The position numbers and the translations under genes are program-made. This document shows, piece by piece, positions 34,259-47,600 of a stretch of DNA of 64,000 nucleotides (position 1 is its first letter; every line of letters starts with the position of its first letter). This stretch comes from Phytophthora quininea. Lineage: Eukaryota; Oomycota; Peronosporomycetes; Peronosporales; Peronosporaceae. The notes under the pieces are model-generated. The model worked only from the letters and a program-made list of their open reading frames with translations. It ran no database searches and was not told the origin of the DNA. Where the stretch lies: the NCBI GenBank assembly GCA_011947345.1, contig JAAVTG010000057.1, positions 682,001 to 746,000 of the forward strand. Reading direction: 5' to 3'.

Positions 34259-37200
34259 CTATCCGCGGATGTCTTCTCGTGGATTGAGCAAGCTGCGTCG
34301 AGCGAATGGAGAGAAGTCTTCGTCGTCGTCAGCAAACGCGTTCTCAGCGCCGAGACTGCCTGGCGCATTGATCTCGTCTGCGTGGAAACCAGCATTACCC
34401 CCAGTGGGCGAGTCCACCGAACTCAGCCGCATCACCCGGCGGTTCATGTGCATCAGCGTTCGTGGAGAAACAATTCCATGCGCCAGCTCGTAGAGATCTG
34501 CATTGGACAGTGTGCCGTTCTGCGCTGCGTCGGCTGCGGCCATCGCATTGACAGCTGCACTGTTTGGCCCGCCGGGAACGGGGCGGAAGAGATTGAAAGG
34601 CTCCACTTCTGACTTTGCGCCGCCGCGGAGCTCAAAGCACGCGCGGCAGTGACGAACGGGATGAAGCAAGCCAAACTCGGGGATCGACATCCGCTGGGAC
34701 GTACATTTCCCGCACATCCACTTCCCGCAGCGCTTGCACGAATGCGGCCGGCGGAAGAGTTTGAACGGTGTGTGGCAGTCCTGGCAGTGGGTCACGGTCT
34801 TCTTGTCCGGCTTCTTGAGCTTCTGCTCCATCAGCGAGTACTCGCGGCACATCTGCTGGATGGTGTCGGCTGCATTCGACAGTAAGTCCTTCCACAAGTC
34901 CCGGTCTTCTAGCTTGGTGACACTGAAGTGGATCTCTTTGGCCGGCACCTTAGCTTCTGCGTCACACTGAAAGTTATCGTACGCAGTAATGTATAAGCCG
35001 TGGTGTCCAACCGAACTGTGGGTCTCGTCCTGGCCGTGCGTGTAGCGAGTCCGGACGGACAGCGGAACGATCCATTTCCATTGAATCGGCGTCTCGTCCA
35101 CTTCGCTAGGGTAAAAGTACCAAAGCTTGTGCGATTCGTACTCGTACACCACGAGCGCTTTTTCCACTCGCGACCGCCGTCCCGCTCCTTGAACAAATAG
35201 CCGAACGCACATCCATCGCCCTCAAGGAACGAGGATCCAAAGCCATGGGCAGTGGAGTAGCTCGGCCGACTGATCTGGTTGATGATATCCTCCTGGAAAG
35301 TCGGCGGTGCTGGAGCCCCAAACGGTGGCGTGGTCGAGTGGGAAACATCGGCAGGAGAAAGCGCAGGGGCGTTCCCACTGTCAGAATGCAGCTGAAGGGG
35401 TCTTTCTGCACCAAGTCTTCCGACGCCTGGATCAATTGCTGCCACACCGAGTCCGCTTTCAATACATCTTGGATACGTATCTGACTTCTCGTCTTTGGGT
35501 CCTTGTAGCACATTTTCAGAGCCTCCATGATCAATTTCAAGTTGGACATTGCGTCAGTGCCCTCCATGCTATCGTAGTCTCTCTCGCCGTCCTGTGCAAC
35601 AGAGTCTCGATCGAGGTATACTTTGCAGAGCAATGGAGCGAAGCTTGGCATCGGGGCCCTCCGTCAGCAGAATGCGCCCGATAATTGGACACTTGCGCGA
35701 GCGCTGACTCTTGAAGTCACCAATACAAAACACTAGCATCTTAGTGATTTCACCCAGAAGCAGATTCCACATCGGGTACTTCTCGTAGCACGTGATGAGA
35801 GTGGTAATCACATGGGCATCGACGAACATGCGGTCCAATCGCTTCGACTCGTTTGAGAGCACGGCGTTCAGACATTTGACCACGGACCACAGGTGAAACC
35901 CAGACGCCCGTCGAGTGTTGAAAGTAATCACTTGCTTTAAAAACACCATCAGCTCGTGGCCCTTGCGCTCCATGCAGGTGATCAAGCATTCGCGTAGTCG
36001 TCGATACTCCCGCACGTTGCTGCGCCAGTCGTCGCTGCAGAAAATCTCTAGCTCGTTTAAGTCGCCGTCGATCACTGCTTGTAGCAGAGTAATCCACGCC
36101 TGCTTCTTACTCTCCGACGTGGCTGCGAAATACTCGATAGATTTGATCTCCGTGGTGCTTTCGTCCCGTCCGTTGCGACGCTGGTGGTGGATCATAGCGT
36201 TCGCAGGAATCACGGCCTGGTGGTTTGTAGGCGGCTTACTTCCGTCAGGCATTTTCTTTCTCACGGTCACGCTGAAGCCAAACTCGTGCCAATCTGAGCT
36301 TTGCACGCTCTCAATCTCGTCTAGCGTAATCACGGTTTGGTTGCCTCGGTTTGGTGTGAACGCTTGGTCCAATGCAGACAAAGACCCCTGCTGATCTTCG
36401 TCGCGCAGAGCCACCATACGAAGCCCCATCATGCAGTTAAGACTCACCAAACACCACTGCAGCTCATTCTTCAGCTTCTTCTTCGTCAGCAGCTTGCCCT
36501 TGCGCATCAGATGAGTGGAACACAAGAAATTTAGGCAGTCAATGCCCACAGTAGCGGCTGAATTGCCGCCGTTGTTTCGAGAGGTACCCTCGGTAAATTC
36601 AACTGTTTCGGTCAGCTCGAATAAGTGCATGAGCATGGTAATACACGTCGGGCGCGGATGTCCCTGAGACAGCAGCATCAACGACTCGAAAGAGGCAGCA
36701 CTTCCTCGCCGCTCACGCGACAGTGGTGTGCTCCAAAACGTCAGCTCCTTCATCATCTGCACGAAGAGCTCCTCTAGAGCTGCCTGGTGCTCCTGCATGA
36801 ACAGGTGGATCAGGCGACGAACCTTGCGCGACGTGTATTTCCGCAGGGCCGAGTTCGCCGTCTCGCGTGAAGCACCACAAATGGACACGTACTCGTCCTG
36901 GCCTGTTACTTTATCGAGCGGGATGGTCTTGGCGGAGATCGCTACACCACGGCCTGTCAGATACGGTGCGTGCACGATCTCACGGAGTAATAGGAAGGTG
37001 TTCTCAATGCAATCACGCTCGAAGGCGTTGCGCGGCGGAGAGAACGTCACTTGTTTCTGAATTAGCTTCTGCAGCATGTGCGTCTCGAAGAGCGACGTGA
37101 TGGACGCTTCTGAGTGCTCCGCGTAGATCAAGTGCAGCAGCAGCGTGCGGATGTCGTCGTGGCCGATGTTGGCTAGCAGCATGTCCACCGTGGCGGGGTG

Positions 37201-38162
37201 GTCGGCCAAAAATGCAAGATGCACGCTCCTTTCTGGCCGCGGATGGCAAAGTAGCGCAGGATCTGCGACGCAAAGTTGGCCGAGTCGTGGCTGAAGATGC
37301 CATACATGGCCGTCTCGTTCATCGTCGTGGTCAGCGGGGCCGGGATGCCCGAGTCGTCAGGCTCCGAGTCGGATTCGTCGCCATTGTCCGTTGTAACGGC
37401 CGAGGTCTCGACGCTGTCTCGCTGACCAGCATCCGCGGCATGGGTCGCAGCTTCCAGCAGTGAGTCTCCGTTGACGGGCGTCCGTGGGGACGACAGTGGC
37501 ACCATGCTGCTGGCATCTGCGTCTGCCCCCAGCGACGACCTGGCTGAGGACAAGCGTGCCCTATTGAGTGCTTCCTCCGTCTGCTCCTCGTGTTCGGCGA
37601 AGCTCTGCTGCAGCGTCTCGGCGCCGTCCTTCTCGAACTCGAGCACGGCCACCTGAATGAGCTCCTCCAGCTCGGCTACGGAGGCCTGACGCTCCATCCG
37701 ACGCAGTGGGGTGTCGCACTTGGACGAGACGCCGTCGGCCTCCCGCTGCAGCGTGTCGAAGATCGAGTCCCAGAACTCGACGCAGTTGTGCGGCTGGTTG
37801 GGCTCGCAGGCCGCGATGGCGTTCATGGCGCCGCCCACGACGATGAACTGCGCTGCCATGGCGCGCGTGTGCGACGGGTAGCTGGCGTCCAGCGCCAAGC
37901 GGATGAACTCGAGCGTCTTGTCGCGGGAGAAGAGGATGCTGCGCAGGCGGCTGGTCATGCGCTTAAAGAGCAGCTCCAGCATCTCGAGCGAGAAGCTCTC
38001 GTTCAGCAGCTGCGCCAGCGAGTACTGCTGGCTCATGAGCCCCTCCACGAACTTCTCGATGTTGGCGCGCGTCTGCTCCGCCGCCTTCTTGCGCTCCTGC
38101 TGGAACGACGCCTCGCTGGCCGTGGGGGACGGCGGCCCCGAGCCCGGCGGCGTCTCCAGCAT
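34259..38162 (-). CDS. SAPS-like / PH / FYVE-finger protein
   Basis: About 1,302 codons without introns, start ATG at 38162 (MLETPPGS). The N-terminal third is helical and matches the SAPS (PP6 regulatory subunit) pattern, for example ATVDMLLANIGHDDIRTLL and CIENTFLLLREIV. A PH-like stretch follows (ITLDEIESVQ ... KQAWITLLQAV). A second, clearer PH domain is GYLFKERDGGREWKK ... DRDLWKDLL. The FYVE-type finger has all eight zinc ligands: CQDC, HSCKRCG, CGKC and HCRAC. The tail is rich in Ser and Asp. FYVE and PH suggest binding to endosomal phosphoinositides; the SAPS part suggests a phosphatase link, which is inference. Four single-base frame breaks lie near 37230, 35645, 35398 and 35160. Correcting them by one base each gives a length divisible by three, so I treat them as consensus errors. 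Confidence 0.7.
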
Positions 38163-38354
38163 CGCGCTAGCTCAGTCCCTCTTCGCAACTGCCGGCGCCG
38201 ACGTGTGTGGCGCGCGCGATGCGGTACCGCGCCGGATGGAAGGAATATAACTGGGGCTAAGTATAGCCTCGGAACCACTTGCCTTTGTATGGACACGTGC
38301 GACGCGAAAGGTCGTTCACGCGGCTGAAACCAATCCGCAGGTGACTTCAACAAT

Positions 38355-39832
38355 ATGGGCAACGTATGCCATGCCGGGCCGCCGCTGGGCGACGCCAAGA
38401 GCAGGAGCAGAGAGCAAGGGCGGATCCAGATCGCCGGCGCCGACCTTCGGCAAGGACCCGACGCTCAAGCGCGAGGACTTTATCTTCTCCAACATCCAGA
38501 CGGCGTCCTTCCTGGCCAAACTGCCCGGCAGCATCAACGGCCAGCAGTTCCTGATCGAGGACTGCCACAACTGCGATATTTTCTTGCTGGACCACTGCAC
38601 GTCCGTGCAGATCGACGCCTGCGTCAACTGCCGCATCGTCGTGGGGCCCTGCGAGAGCAGCGTCTTCCTGCGCGACTGCAAGCGCTGCACTGTCGTCTGC
38701 GCCGTGCAGCAGTTCCGCACACGCGACTGCGAGGAAGTCGATGTTTACCTCTACAGCGCCACAGGTGCGTAATGCGCTGCTTCAGACCGCAAGGATCTTA
38801 TCCTCATGTGTTTCCAGAGCCAATCATCGAGACCAGCAGTCGGATGCGGTTCGCCTGCTTCCCGCTGACGTACTTCTCGCTGCAGCAGCAGTTCCGGCAG
38901 GCCAAGTTTTCGCCCTGGAACAACCACTGGAGCGAGGTCAGCGTCTTGCTACCAGTACTACTAGGATTGCATGAAGCTCACCGGCAACGTTGACGTTTCG
39001 CTGTAGATTTTCGACTTTACTCCGGATCATGGCGGGTGGAAACCTTTGCCCATGCAGGCGTACGAATCGCCGTTGACGGAGAAGATGCCCGTGGGGAAAA
39101 TGGAGTACGGTCGCTTTGGAAAATGCCGTCCTGGACAGCGGAGGAGCTTGGACTGTCAATAGACTTGCCGCAGCTGGTTGTCCCTCTCACTAGTGGGATC
39201 TGCGCTCACAACGAGAACACTGCAACCGCTCTCGTGTGTTTCACCATGGTAAGATGTGGCTCCAGGGTTACGCACACGACTAAGCTGACCGCTTTTATTA
39301 CGCAGCCTAAAGACGCGGTCATGGTGGAATTCGTCAGTTCAATTGCTGCGAAAAGGAGTGACGAATCCAGCAGCAGCAGCAACAGCGGTGAGCCGACACT
39401 CCTGATCCGAACCAAACAACTGAAGTTCACGAAAGAACAGGCAGCAATACTGTTTCCCGACAACAGTCCTCTCTATGGGGTAAGTACGTGGTGTGATTTG
39501 ACGGGGTTTCTTCGAACTGACAAGTAAAATGGGCAACACTCTTACAGAAAGCCGTAGAAGCTAGCAGAAGCACACCTGGATCCGTGGTGATGGAATTCCA
39601 GGGGCCGCACTGCAGCGACCACATCAACGAAGCGCTGCAAATGCCTCGGATTGCGTCCGAAGCCGCCACTCGAGACAGCATCTTCGTCTCGAAAGATACA
39701 ACTACAGCGCTGTAAGCGATATCCGTGTTGTTAGAGCTTACTTCAGAATATGTGCTAACAGTTCCTGTTTGCTTCTGTGTCTCTAGGCGCATGGGCGGCC
39801 TCATCTTTCAGCAGTGGAAGCCAGATATTTGA
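38355..39832 (+). CDS. RP2: XRP2 (retinitis pigmentosa 2) homologue, TBCC-domain GAP
   Basis: Six exons: 38355-38764, 38818-38936, 39007-39248, 39306-39479, 39548-39711 and 39787-39832 (1,155 nt). The start MGNVC offers Gly2 for myristoylation and Cys5 for palmitoylation, as in human RP2. The TBCC beta-helix follows: INGQQFLIEDCHNCDIFLLD, FLRDCKRCTVVCAVQQFRTRDC (with the RDC Arg used by RP2 on ARL3), then IIETSSRMRFACF and WSE-IFDFTPD. The last exons hold the C-terminal NDPK-like domain (GSVVMEFQGPH, DSIFVSKDTT). RP2 is a GAP for ARL3 in ciliary lipoprotein traffic, so a zoospore flagellum role is likely. One extra base near 38360-38415 and one missing A at 39120-39123 break the frame. The gene is divergent from the SAPS-like gene across 192 bp. 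Confidence 0.85.
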
Positions 39833-40009
39833 GCCTGTTGTGGCGAGATAATTATTTTGCTGCTCCCGGGAAAATAAGAATGCGCATAAGTTTATACAAA
39901 TTCGTCCATGGTCGATAGAAAAGTGTTTTCGAACAGTGTTGAGAGGGTAAATGTTCACGTTTTGCCACTTGGGGCGGGGCATAGTAAATGGAATATCTAG
40001 TTGACCATA

Positions 40010-43000
40010 TCAACGCTGCTGGTGGTTGATGCAGCGCATAGCCAAAGCTGTGAGCACACGAAAGAAAACGATCATCCCCAGCATGATGCCAAAGTACTGC
40101 GCAATGTGGGCGTGCTTGATGCCAAAAACGTGCTCAACGTACGTTTGGATGGGAATCTCTCCGACCGTGGATGGTGCTTTCTGGATAATCTGGCATCCGT
40201 ACGGGTAGTTGAACATGTCCACCGAGGCCACGCCACCAGGACTTGCACTTGCCGTCAGGATGTCCACGAGCTGCTCGTCGGAGCATTTCCCAAAGGCGAT
40301 GGTCGCAAGCGCCGAGAAGGAGTATCGGAGTGGCGCGATGGCGTACAGCCACTTGTAGCCGCGAGAAATCTGCATCTCCGGCGGGTTAAACCCCATGACC
40401 AGCAAGCAGATGGCGTTGAACAAGATGCCAATGACCGCGGCAACTTCGATGCTCGGCAACGCAAAGATCAGCAGCTGCCCCATGTAGGCTTGGAAGAGGA
40501 TCGTGAGCGCCACATTGATCCAGTAGATGACCCCGTCCTCGAATCCTTGCAGCCCCACCATGGGGTAATAAATGATGGTGAACAGCAGAGCACCCACGAA
40601 CGCGAACGGGAGCTCAACGACCGTGAAGCTAACGAAATACCACAGAGCACTGTACGTCTGCGATGCCCGCTCTCGATAGAATGCAGCCTGCTCTTCGAAC
40701 GCCAGGGGAGAACGCTGATAAAGGAGACCATGCCGATGAACACTGTCGAAATGAACACCATCCCGAGCCCGCTGTTGATGCCTTGGTATGTCTTGAATTC
40801 AGCACTCACGTACACGAGACCGAAGACAAGTCCGAGGAATACCGAGATCTGCAACCGGGTCAAGTTATACGCCGGCATGCGCCAGTACAAGGTGAAGAAC
40901 CGGCTCAGCAGGAAGCGAAGCTGTATGGCACTCGACGCGGCGCGTTTCTTGGAGTAGCTCACAGGCTTGAATGCTTCAGAAGGTTGGAACAAACCTGGCT
41001 CCGACATCCTCTCGTCCAGTAGTTTCTTGTTCGGGCTGCCATTGAAGAGCTTGACGAAATCCACAACTTCTCCTTGATCCTTCTCCTGAGCTCCAGCATG
41101 ACGTTGGCTGGCCACGCCCGCACCGATCACCTCCAACATCCACGTCGCTGGGTTGTAACCATCCGAGATCCGCTGGACGCTCGGAATCGCCTCGAAGTAG
41201 TCAATGAGATTGCTGCATTCGTGGCCCAGATCCCCAAAGAAAACCGTCTCGCCTCCGCGTTTGAGCAGCAGCAGACTATCGAAGAGATGAAACACGTCCG
41301 TGGATGGCTGATGGATCGTACAAAGCACTGCACGACCCGAGTCTGCTACTTTGCGAACCCCATCCATGATCACCTTGGCAGACCGCGCGTCCAAGCCACT
41401 AGTCGGTTCATCCAAGAAGAGGACACTCGGCTGAGCCGCCATTTCCACACCGATCGTTAAACGCTTCATCCTCTCCATGGAGCTGCCACGGACAATCTGG
41501 TCGGCGATCTGCTCCAGCCCTAAAAGTTCAGACATTCGTCCACAGAATCAAATTTCCGACTATCGGGAACGTCAGCACCCTGGCGTAGGAAGGCCGAGAA
41601 CGTGATCGCCTCACGGAAGGTGGAGCCTGTCGAGTGGATATCGTTCTGCTCGCAGTAGCCTGTGCAGCGACGAACACTCAAGTCGGATGCTTCGTAGCCA
41701 TTTAGCAAGATTTCACCCTTGATCATTCCTTCCGTCTTGCGTCCGGCGATCACATCCATCAGTGTCGTTTTGCCGGCCCCAGTCGAGCCCATTAGAGCAG
41801 TGATCATGCCAGGGAGAGCAAACCCAGTAATTCCTTTAACAAGTCCAACGACTGCACTGGTTGCCCTGGCCCAACCGGGGCTTGCACAGTGTACCAAAGA
41901 TCCTTAAAGGCGACTGTCACTGGCTCCACCTTTCGTTCTGAGCGACAGCTATCCACGCGAAGCATGACCTCCGGCACGTTCGTTGTTGACAAACGGGGAG
42001 ATTTGAGCAGTTCATAATCTCGTTGATCCCCTGAATTAATTTCCCTCTTCTCGTGTGGCAGTGCAATGTGCTCAGGACGCTCGTAACGGTGATACCCCAG
42101 TGCAAAAAATGACAGGATCATGAAGAAGACGTAAGCACCGGTCATGAAGAGAACGCCATACCCCACCCAGCTCTTCTCGGAAGGAACATCGAAGAGGCTC
42201 AGCGCGTATTCACCCATGGTCATGTTGTGCGCGGCACAGTAGTCCACACCTTCGTAGACACACACATCGAGCTCACTGCTGTGATACTGGCTCACGACAG
42301 CACTCCGCACGGTCCAGGCCACCGGGTCGATCCAATAGAACCAAATTAACCAGTCCGGAATGGTGTTCTTCGACACAACAAAGCCGCCGAACAAGATGAA
42401 GAGCATCAAGCAGACCATAGCCACCGGCTTCGTGATGCTCAGGTTCGGCGTCGCAGCAACCAGGAAGAAGAACAGCGCAAGGAACACTAAAATCACGAGC
42501 ATGAGGAAAAGCTCGAAGAGTAAGAAGGCCCCCACTTCGCTGACAAACCCGCCCACCCAGTACACGAGTGACCCAAATACGACGCTCTCCAGCAACGCCA
42601 ACGGAAACTGGCTCACGGACGAGGAAAGCACGTACGAAGATGTGCGGTAGAAGTTCGCTGCGCGCTGCTTGTAGAACACACTGCGGGAATCGTAAAATGT
42701 CGACAGCATTGCAGCTTGGCCCAGTCCCAAGAACAACATCGCAGCGAAGATGACGCCCATTGTCACCTGGGTGTCCGCCATGTCCATCTGATAAAAGAGA
42801 CTCGCAAAAATGAGCCCCATGACAACCACCAACATCGCACGCCCAGCCAAAAAGGCATGATTGCGCTTGGTTAAAATGAACTGGCGCTTCATCAACGTCC
42901 ACGTGCTTGGCCAAAAGCTTTGATGGAACTCACGCACAGGCTCCATAAAGTCGACGACACCAACCGAACTTTGGAGCTCTGCAGCACGCGCGGCATCTTG

Positions 43001-44254
43001 ACTCTGTATCAACTGGTAAATGGACGAACCCACCCAAAGATCGGCGAACTCGCTCACCAGCATCGGATAGTTGCGACCTGGAGGAGGTTGCCCGACCTGG
43101 TACTGAATTTGCTGTGGCGTGGCGAGATCGCACAGAAAGTCGGCAATATCTCTCCTCGCCGGACAGACGAACCCCAGCGATTCAAAGTAGCTCTGTACTT
43201 GGGATGTCGGCCCGTGGTAGAGCATACGCCCCTCATTCAGCAGCAGTACGTTGTCAAAAAGACTGAAAACTTCCGGAGATGGTTGTAGCAGCGAAATGAC
43301 CACCGTCTTGTGGAAACGAAGAGCCATGCTGCGCTGCGCTGCGATGATGTCGAAGGCCGCCGCGCTGTCAAGACCAGTGGTGATCTCGTCCATTAACGTG
43401 ACATATTTAATCCCAAATTCCATTTCACCAGTCGTCACACGCTTCTTCTCACCACCAGAGATTCCGCGATGCAATGCATTGCCCACAATCGTGTGCTGGC
43501 AGTCCTCCAGTCCCAGTGTTTGCAACATGATATCCGGGTAGTGCTGGAAAACTCCTTCTACAGCGCGCAACGCGGACGCATTCTCGCTTGGCGAACCGTG
43601 CGACAGGAGATTTTCCATGCGCTTATCGAGGAGCGGGCCGCAGCATTCGTGTGCGAACTCAAACGTCTCGCGGACTGTCATGGTCGGCATGTGGACGTCG
43701 CTCTGGGTCACGTAGTTGACGAACTGGGGCAACCTCTTGATTAGTTTCTCGCGAGGAACGCCGCAGTAGGTCATTTCGCCTTCGACCGAGATTTCTTTCT
43801 TCATTGGGAACCGCCCGCCCAGCAGCTTCATGAGCGCCGACTTGCCTGCACCTGACTGACCCAGCACAAGCGTGACAGTTCCCGGTCGGAACGAGCCCGT
43901 GATGTCTTGCAGGATGTGTTTGCGCACCGAGTGCTTCTTAGCGGAAACCGCAGCGACCTTCTTCATGACGTGGTTGGGCAGTGTAGGGAGTTCGTCCCTC
44001 GGGTCGGCGACTTCATGGCCATTGGTGTCCACGTGGCTTTGGTCGTGAACCACGACGAGATCTGCCGCGAGCGACACGTGCTTGAATTGCACCTCCATCT
44101 GGGCCATGGCGCGTCCGAGCGCTGTCTCGACCTTCGTGGACACGTCCTGGTGCAGCGCGTACGGACCGCTCGCCATCATTTCTTGTCCGGAGCTGTACAC
44201 GACAGGCGGGGCCTCTTGCCCGGCCGTGACCGTCGACTCTGCATCTCTTGCCAT
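40010..44254 (-). CDS. full-size ABCG (PDR-type) transporter, copy A
   Basis: About 1,415 codons, no introns, start ATG at 44254 (MARDAEST). Order is NBD-TMD-NBD-TMD, the reverse topology of PDR transporters. NBD1 has Walker A GQSGAGKS (residues about 132-139), signature ISGGEKK (about 264-270) and Walker B VTLMDE (about 285-290). NBD2 has GSTGAGKTT, RLTIGVEMAAQPSVLFLDEP and SGLDARSA. Both transmembrane halves show six-helix patterns. In this family the pump moves hydrophobic compounds or lipids across the plasma membrane; the substrate is unknown. Three or more single-base breaks (about 41835, 41520 and 40690) fall inside continuous family sequence, for example DLLK/GITGFALPG and DECL/ELLGLEQ. 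Copy B lies 410 bp upstream in the same direction and shares the C-terminus INHQQR, so the pair is a tandem duplication. Confidence 0.93.
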
Positions 44255-44664
44255 TACTTGTCCACGTTGAAGTTGGAAGGGTGGTGCTGTATTCGCGCTT
44301 GTGCTTGCTTATTGCTGCTTGCGACTTGGACGGCAAGTTGAGGAATGACTTCAGCTAGCCGATGCGACTTCTCCGCAGTGATCTCCCAGTGAGAGCGGCG
44401 ACCACTTCTTCCTTCGAGTTGTCATCCACGTGCGTTTTTCGGCGCAGCACCTTGCAGCGCGTAAGCGACGACAATGTTTATCGGCACAGCTAACTCACTT
44501 TGCAGCGCCAGCAATACAAAGCATGCACACCAACATGAGCCCCTCGTGCAAACCGAGGCGATGATTGCTGCGGAGAACGTGTGACATCGCGCGGCGGCCA
44601 AGACGCATCCGTGACGCGCTACATTAATGGGGGTATTAAAAGATTTTCGTTATGTGTTGTGGCT
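44255..44664. other. intergenic region between the two ABC transporters
   Basis: It should hold the promoter and 5' UTR of copy A and the 3' end of copy B. I see no RNA gene and no clear oomycete initiator match. Confidence 0.5.
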
Positions 44665-47600
44665 CTATCTCTGCTGGTGGTTGATGAAGCGCATGGCAAA
44701 TGCGGCAAGCACTCTGAAAACCACGAGGATTCCGATGGAGATGGCCATGTACTGGCCAATGTGCTCGTGCTTGACCCCAAAGGTTTCTTGAACATACATT
44801 TTGATCGGGACTTTGCCGAGGCTTGCAGGCGCATTCTGGACGATCTGGCAGCCCAACGGATAGGCGGACAGGTCTAGTGAGCCCACTCCGGTAGGACTCG
44901 CACCAGCCGAGGCGATCCCCGAGAGCTGTGCTGTCGAGCAGTCCCCAAATACAATGGCCACAATCGCTGAGAACGCGTACCGGTGCGGCATAATGTCGTA
45001 GACCCACTTGTATCCCTCGGGGATCTGCAGCGACGGAGGATTGTAGCCGGTCAGCATGAGACCGACGGCATTGATCAAGACTCCGAGGATGGCGGCCACC
45101 TCCATGCTCGGCGTGGAGAACATCGCGAGTTGGGTGAGATAGGCCTCGAACAGGACTAGCAGCGCCAGGTTCACCCAGTACAGAACGGTTTCTGAAAATC
45201 CTTCAAAGCCGACCATGGGGTAGTACACGACCACGAAGAGCAGCGCTGCGACGAACACGTACGGGATTTCCACCAGCGTGAAGCTCACAAAGTACCACAA
45301 GCTGCTGTACGTCTGGGCCGCGCGCTCGCGGTAGAAAGCGGCGCGTTCCTCGAAAACCATCGGCAAGCCACTCGCAAACGAGACCAACGCCAGGAACACG
45401 GTGGAAAGGTAGATCATACCGAGCCCGCTGTTGATTCCTTGGTAGGTGTTGTAGTCCGCGTCCAAGTACACCAAGCCGAAGATCAGGCCGAGCAGAAGAG
45501 CAATGCCAAAGCGAGTTAAATTGTAGGACGGCGTGCGCCAGTACGTCGTGAAGAATCGCCGCAGTAGGAACCGCAGTTGTGTCGCATTGGTGGCGGCACG
45601 CTTGGCATCGTAACTCAGCGGTTCCAGTTCGGTCGACGGCTGAAAGAGACCGGGAAGCAGCAGTTTTTCCTCCAAGTTGGCTTTGCAACACGTGCTGGAG
45701 TTGAAATACTGTACGAAATCCACATCTTCAGCCGAGTCCCCAGTGTGCAGCGGGAAGTCCCCGCTTGAAACCTTCTCACGAGACGCATCGACCCCAGCTC
45801 CGATCACTTCGAGCATCCAAGCGGCTGGGTTGTAGCCCTGCTTGATCCGCGGAATGCTTGGAAGCGCCTCGAAGTAGTCGATGACCGCACTGCCTTCGGG
45901 CCCAACGTCGCCGAAGTAGACCGTCTCACCGCCTCGTTTGAGCAGGAGTAAGCTGTCGAAGAGGAAGAATACATCCGACGAGGGCTGGTGAATTGTGCAC
46001 AACACCGTCCGCCCGGAGTCAGCCACCCGACGTACGCCGTCCATGATCACCTTGGCAGAGCGAGCATCTAAGCCGCTGGTCGGTTCGTCAAGGAAGAGAA
46101 CGCTGGGCTGCGCAGCCATCTCGACGCCAATCGTTAGCCGCTTCATACGCTCCATGGGGCTGCCGCGGATAATTTGGTCAGCGATCTCCTCGAGCCCCAG
46201 CAGCTCCAGACATTCTGCTACAGTATCAAACTTGTCGCTGTCGGGGATGTTGGAGCCTTGTCGAAGGAACGCCGAGAACGTGATGGCTTCACGGAACGTG
46301 GACGCACTCGAATGAACATCGGTCTGCTCGCAGTACCCAGTGCAGCGGCGAACGCTCAAGTCGGTGGCTTTGAATCCGTTGAGTAGAATTTCTCCACGAA
46401 TGGTGCCGGCCGTCTTTCGACCAGCAATCACGTCCATGAGTGTCGTTTTGCCCGCGCCAGTAGATCCCATGAGAGCTGTGAGTGACCCCGGCAACGCATA
46501 TCCGGTGATGCCCTTGAGCAAGTCGATGGACTGGGCAGGTTGGCCACGCTTACTCGGCATGGAAACAGTGTACCACAAGTCCTTGAATGCCACGGCCACA
46601 GGTGGGATTCGGTCGCGACGTGAAGCTGTTCTGACAGGAAGAACAACTTCCTTTCCGCGATGAGGTGACGCCAACAAATTATAGTCTCTACTCTCCACGG
46701 GGTCCTCATTTGTCTCTCGAGGTAGCGCAATGTGCTCGGGTTGTTCGTAGCGATGGTATTCAAGAATCAAGAACGATGCCAACATCAAGAGCACGTAGCT
46801 TGCTGCCAGATAAATAACGCCGTAGACGACCCACGTTTCATTGGTAGGCACGCCGAAGAGACCCAGCGAGTATTCGCCCATGGTCTGGTTGTACGCTGAG
46901 CAGTAGTCCACGTCGTTGTAGACGCAAACATCGAGCTCGCTGCTTCGATACTGACTGACTGCGATGCTGCGGATGGCCCACGAAACAGGATCGAGCCAAT
47001 ATAACCACACGAGCCAGTCTGGGATGTTGTCCTTCGACACGATAAAGCCCGAGAAGAGCACGGACAGGAGAATCGCGACCATGGCGATTGGATTGGCAAT
47101 GTTCAGGTTGGGAGAAGCCATGGCCAAGAAGAAGAAAATTGCAGCAAACACCAGGATCACGAGCATCAGAAAGAGCTCGAACAACAGGAAAGCGCCTGCG
47201 TCGTTCACCAAACCGCCAAGCCAATACACGAGCGACCCGAAAACGACGCTCTCCACAAGCGCGAGCGGGATTTGAGTCAGCGAGCACGCGAGCACATACG
47301 ACGAAGTGCGATAGAAATTGGCAGCTCGATGCTTATAAAACACACCGCGTGCGTCGTAAAACACCACCAGATTCGCGTCTTGACCGAGGCCCAGGAAGAG
47401 CGAGGCCGCAAAAATGACCCCCAGCGCCACTTGGGTGTCGCCCATGTCCATTTGGTAAAAGAGACTGCCGAAGATGAGCCCAACGACAACAACCAGGCCT
47501 AACCGGCCCTTCACGAAGGCATCATTGCGCTTCGCCAGGATGAACTCGCGCCTCATTAGCGTCCACATGCTAGCCCAGTAGCTCTGCTGAAACTCGGGGA

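Noticed and set aside
34259..38162. Pseudogene call for the SAPS-like/PH/FYVE gene
   Set aside because: All zinc ligands and long conserved frames persist, and one-base corrections restore a length divisible by three, so base errors explain it better than decay.
37590..38327. 245-codon plus-strand frame opposite the SAPS-like gene
   Set aside because: It is a shadow frame: Leu/Arg/Gly-rich sequence produced by the GC-rich antisense strand of a conserved gene.
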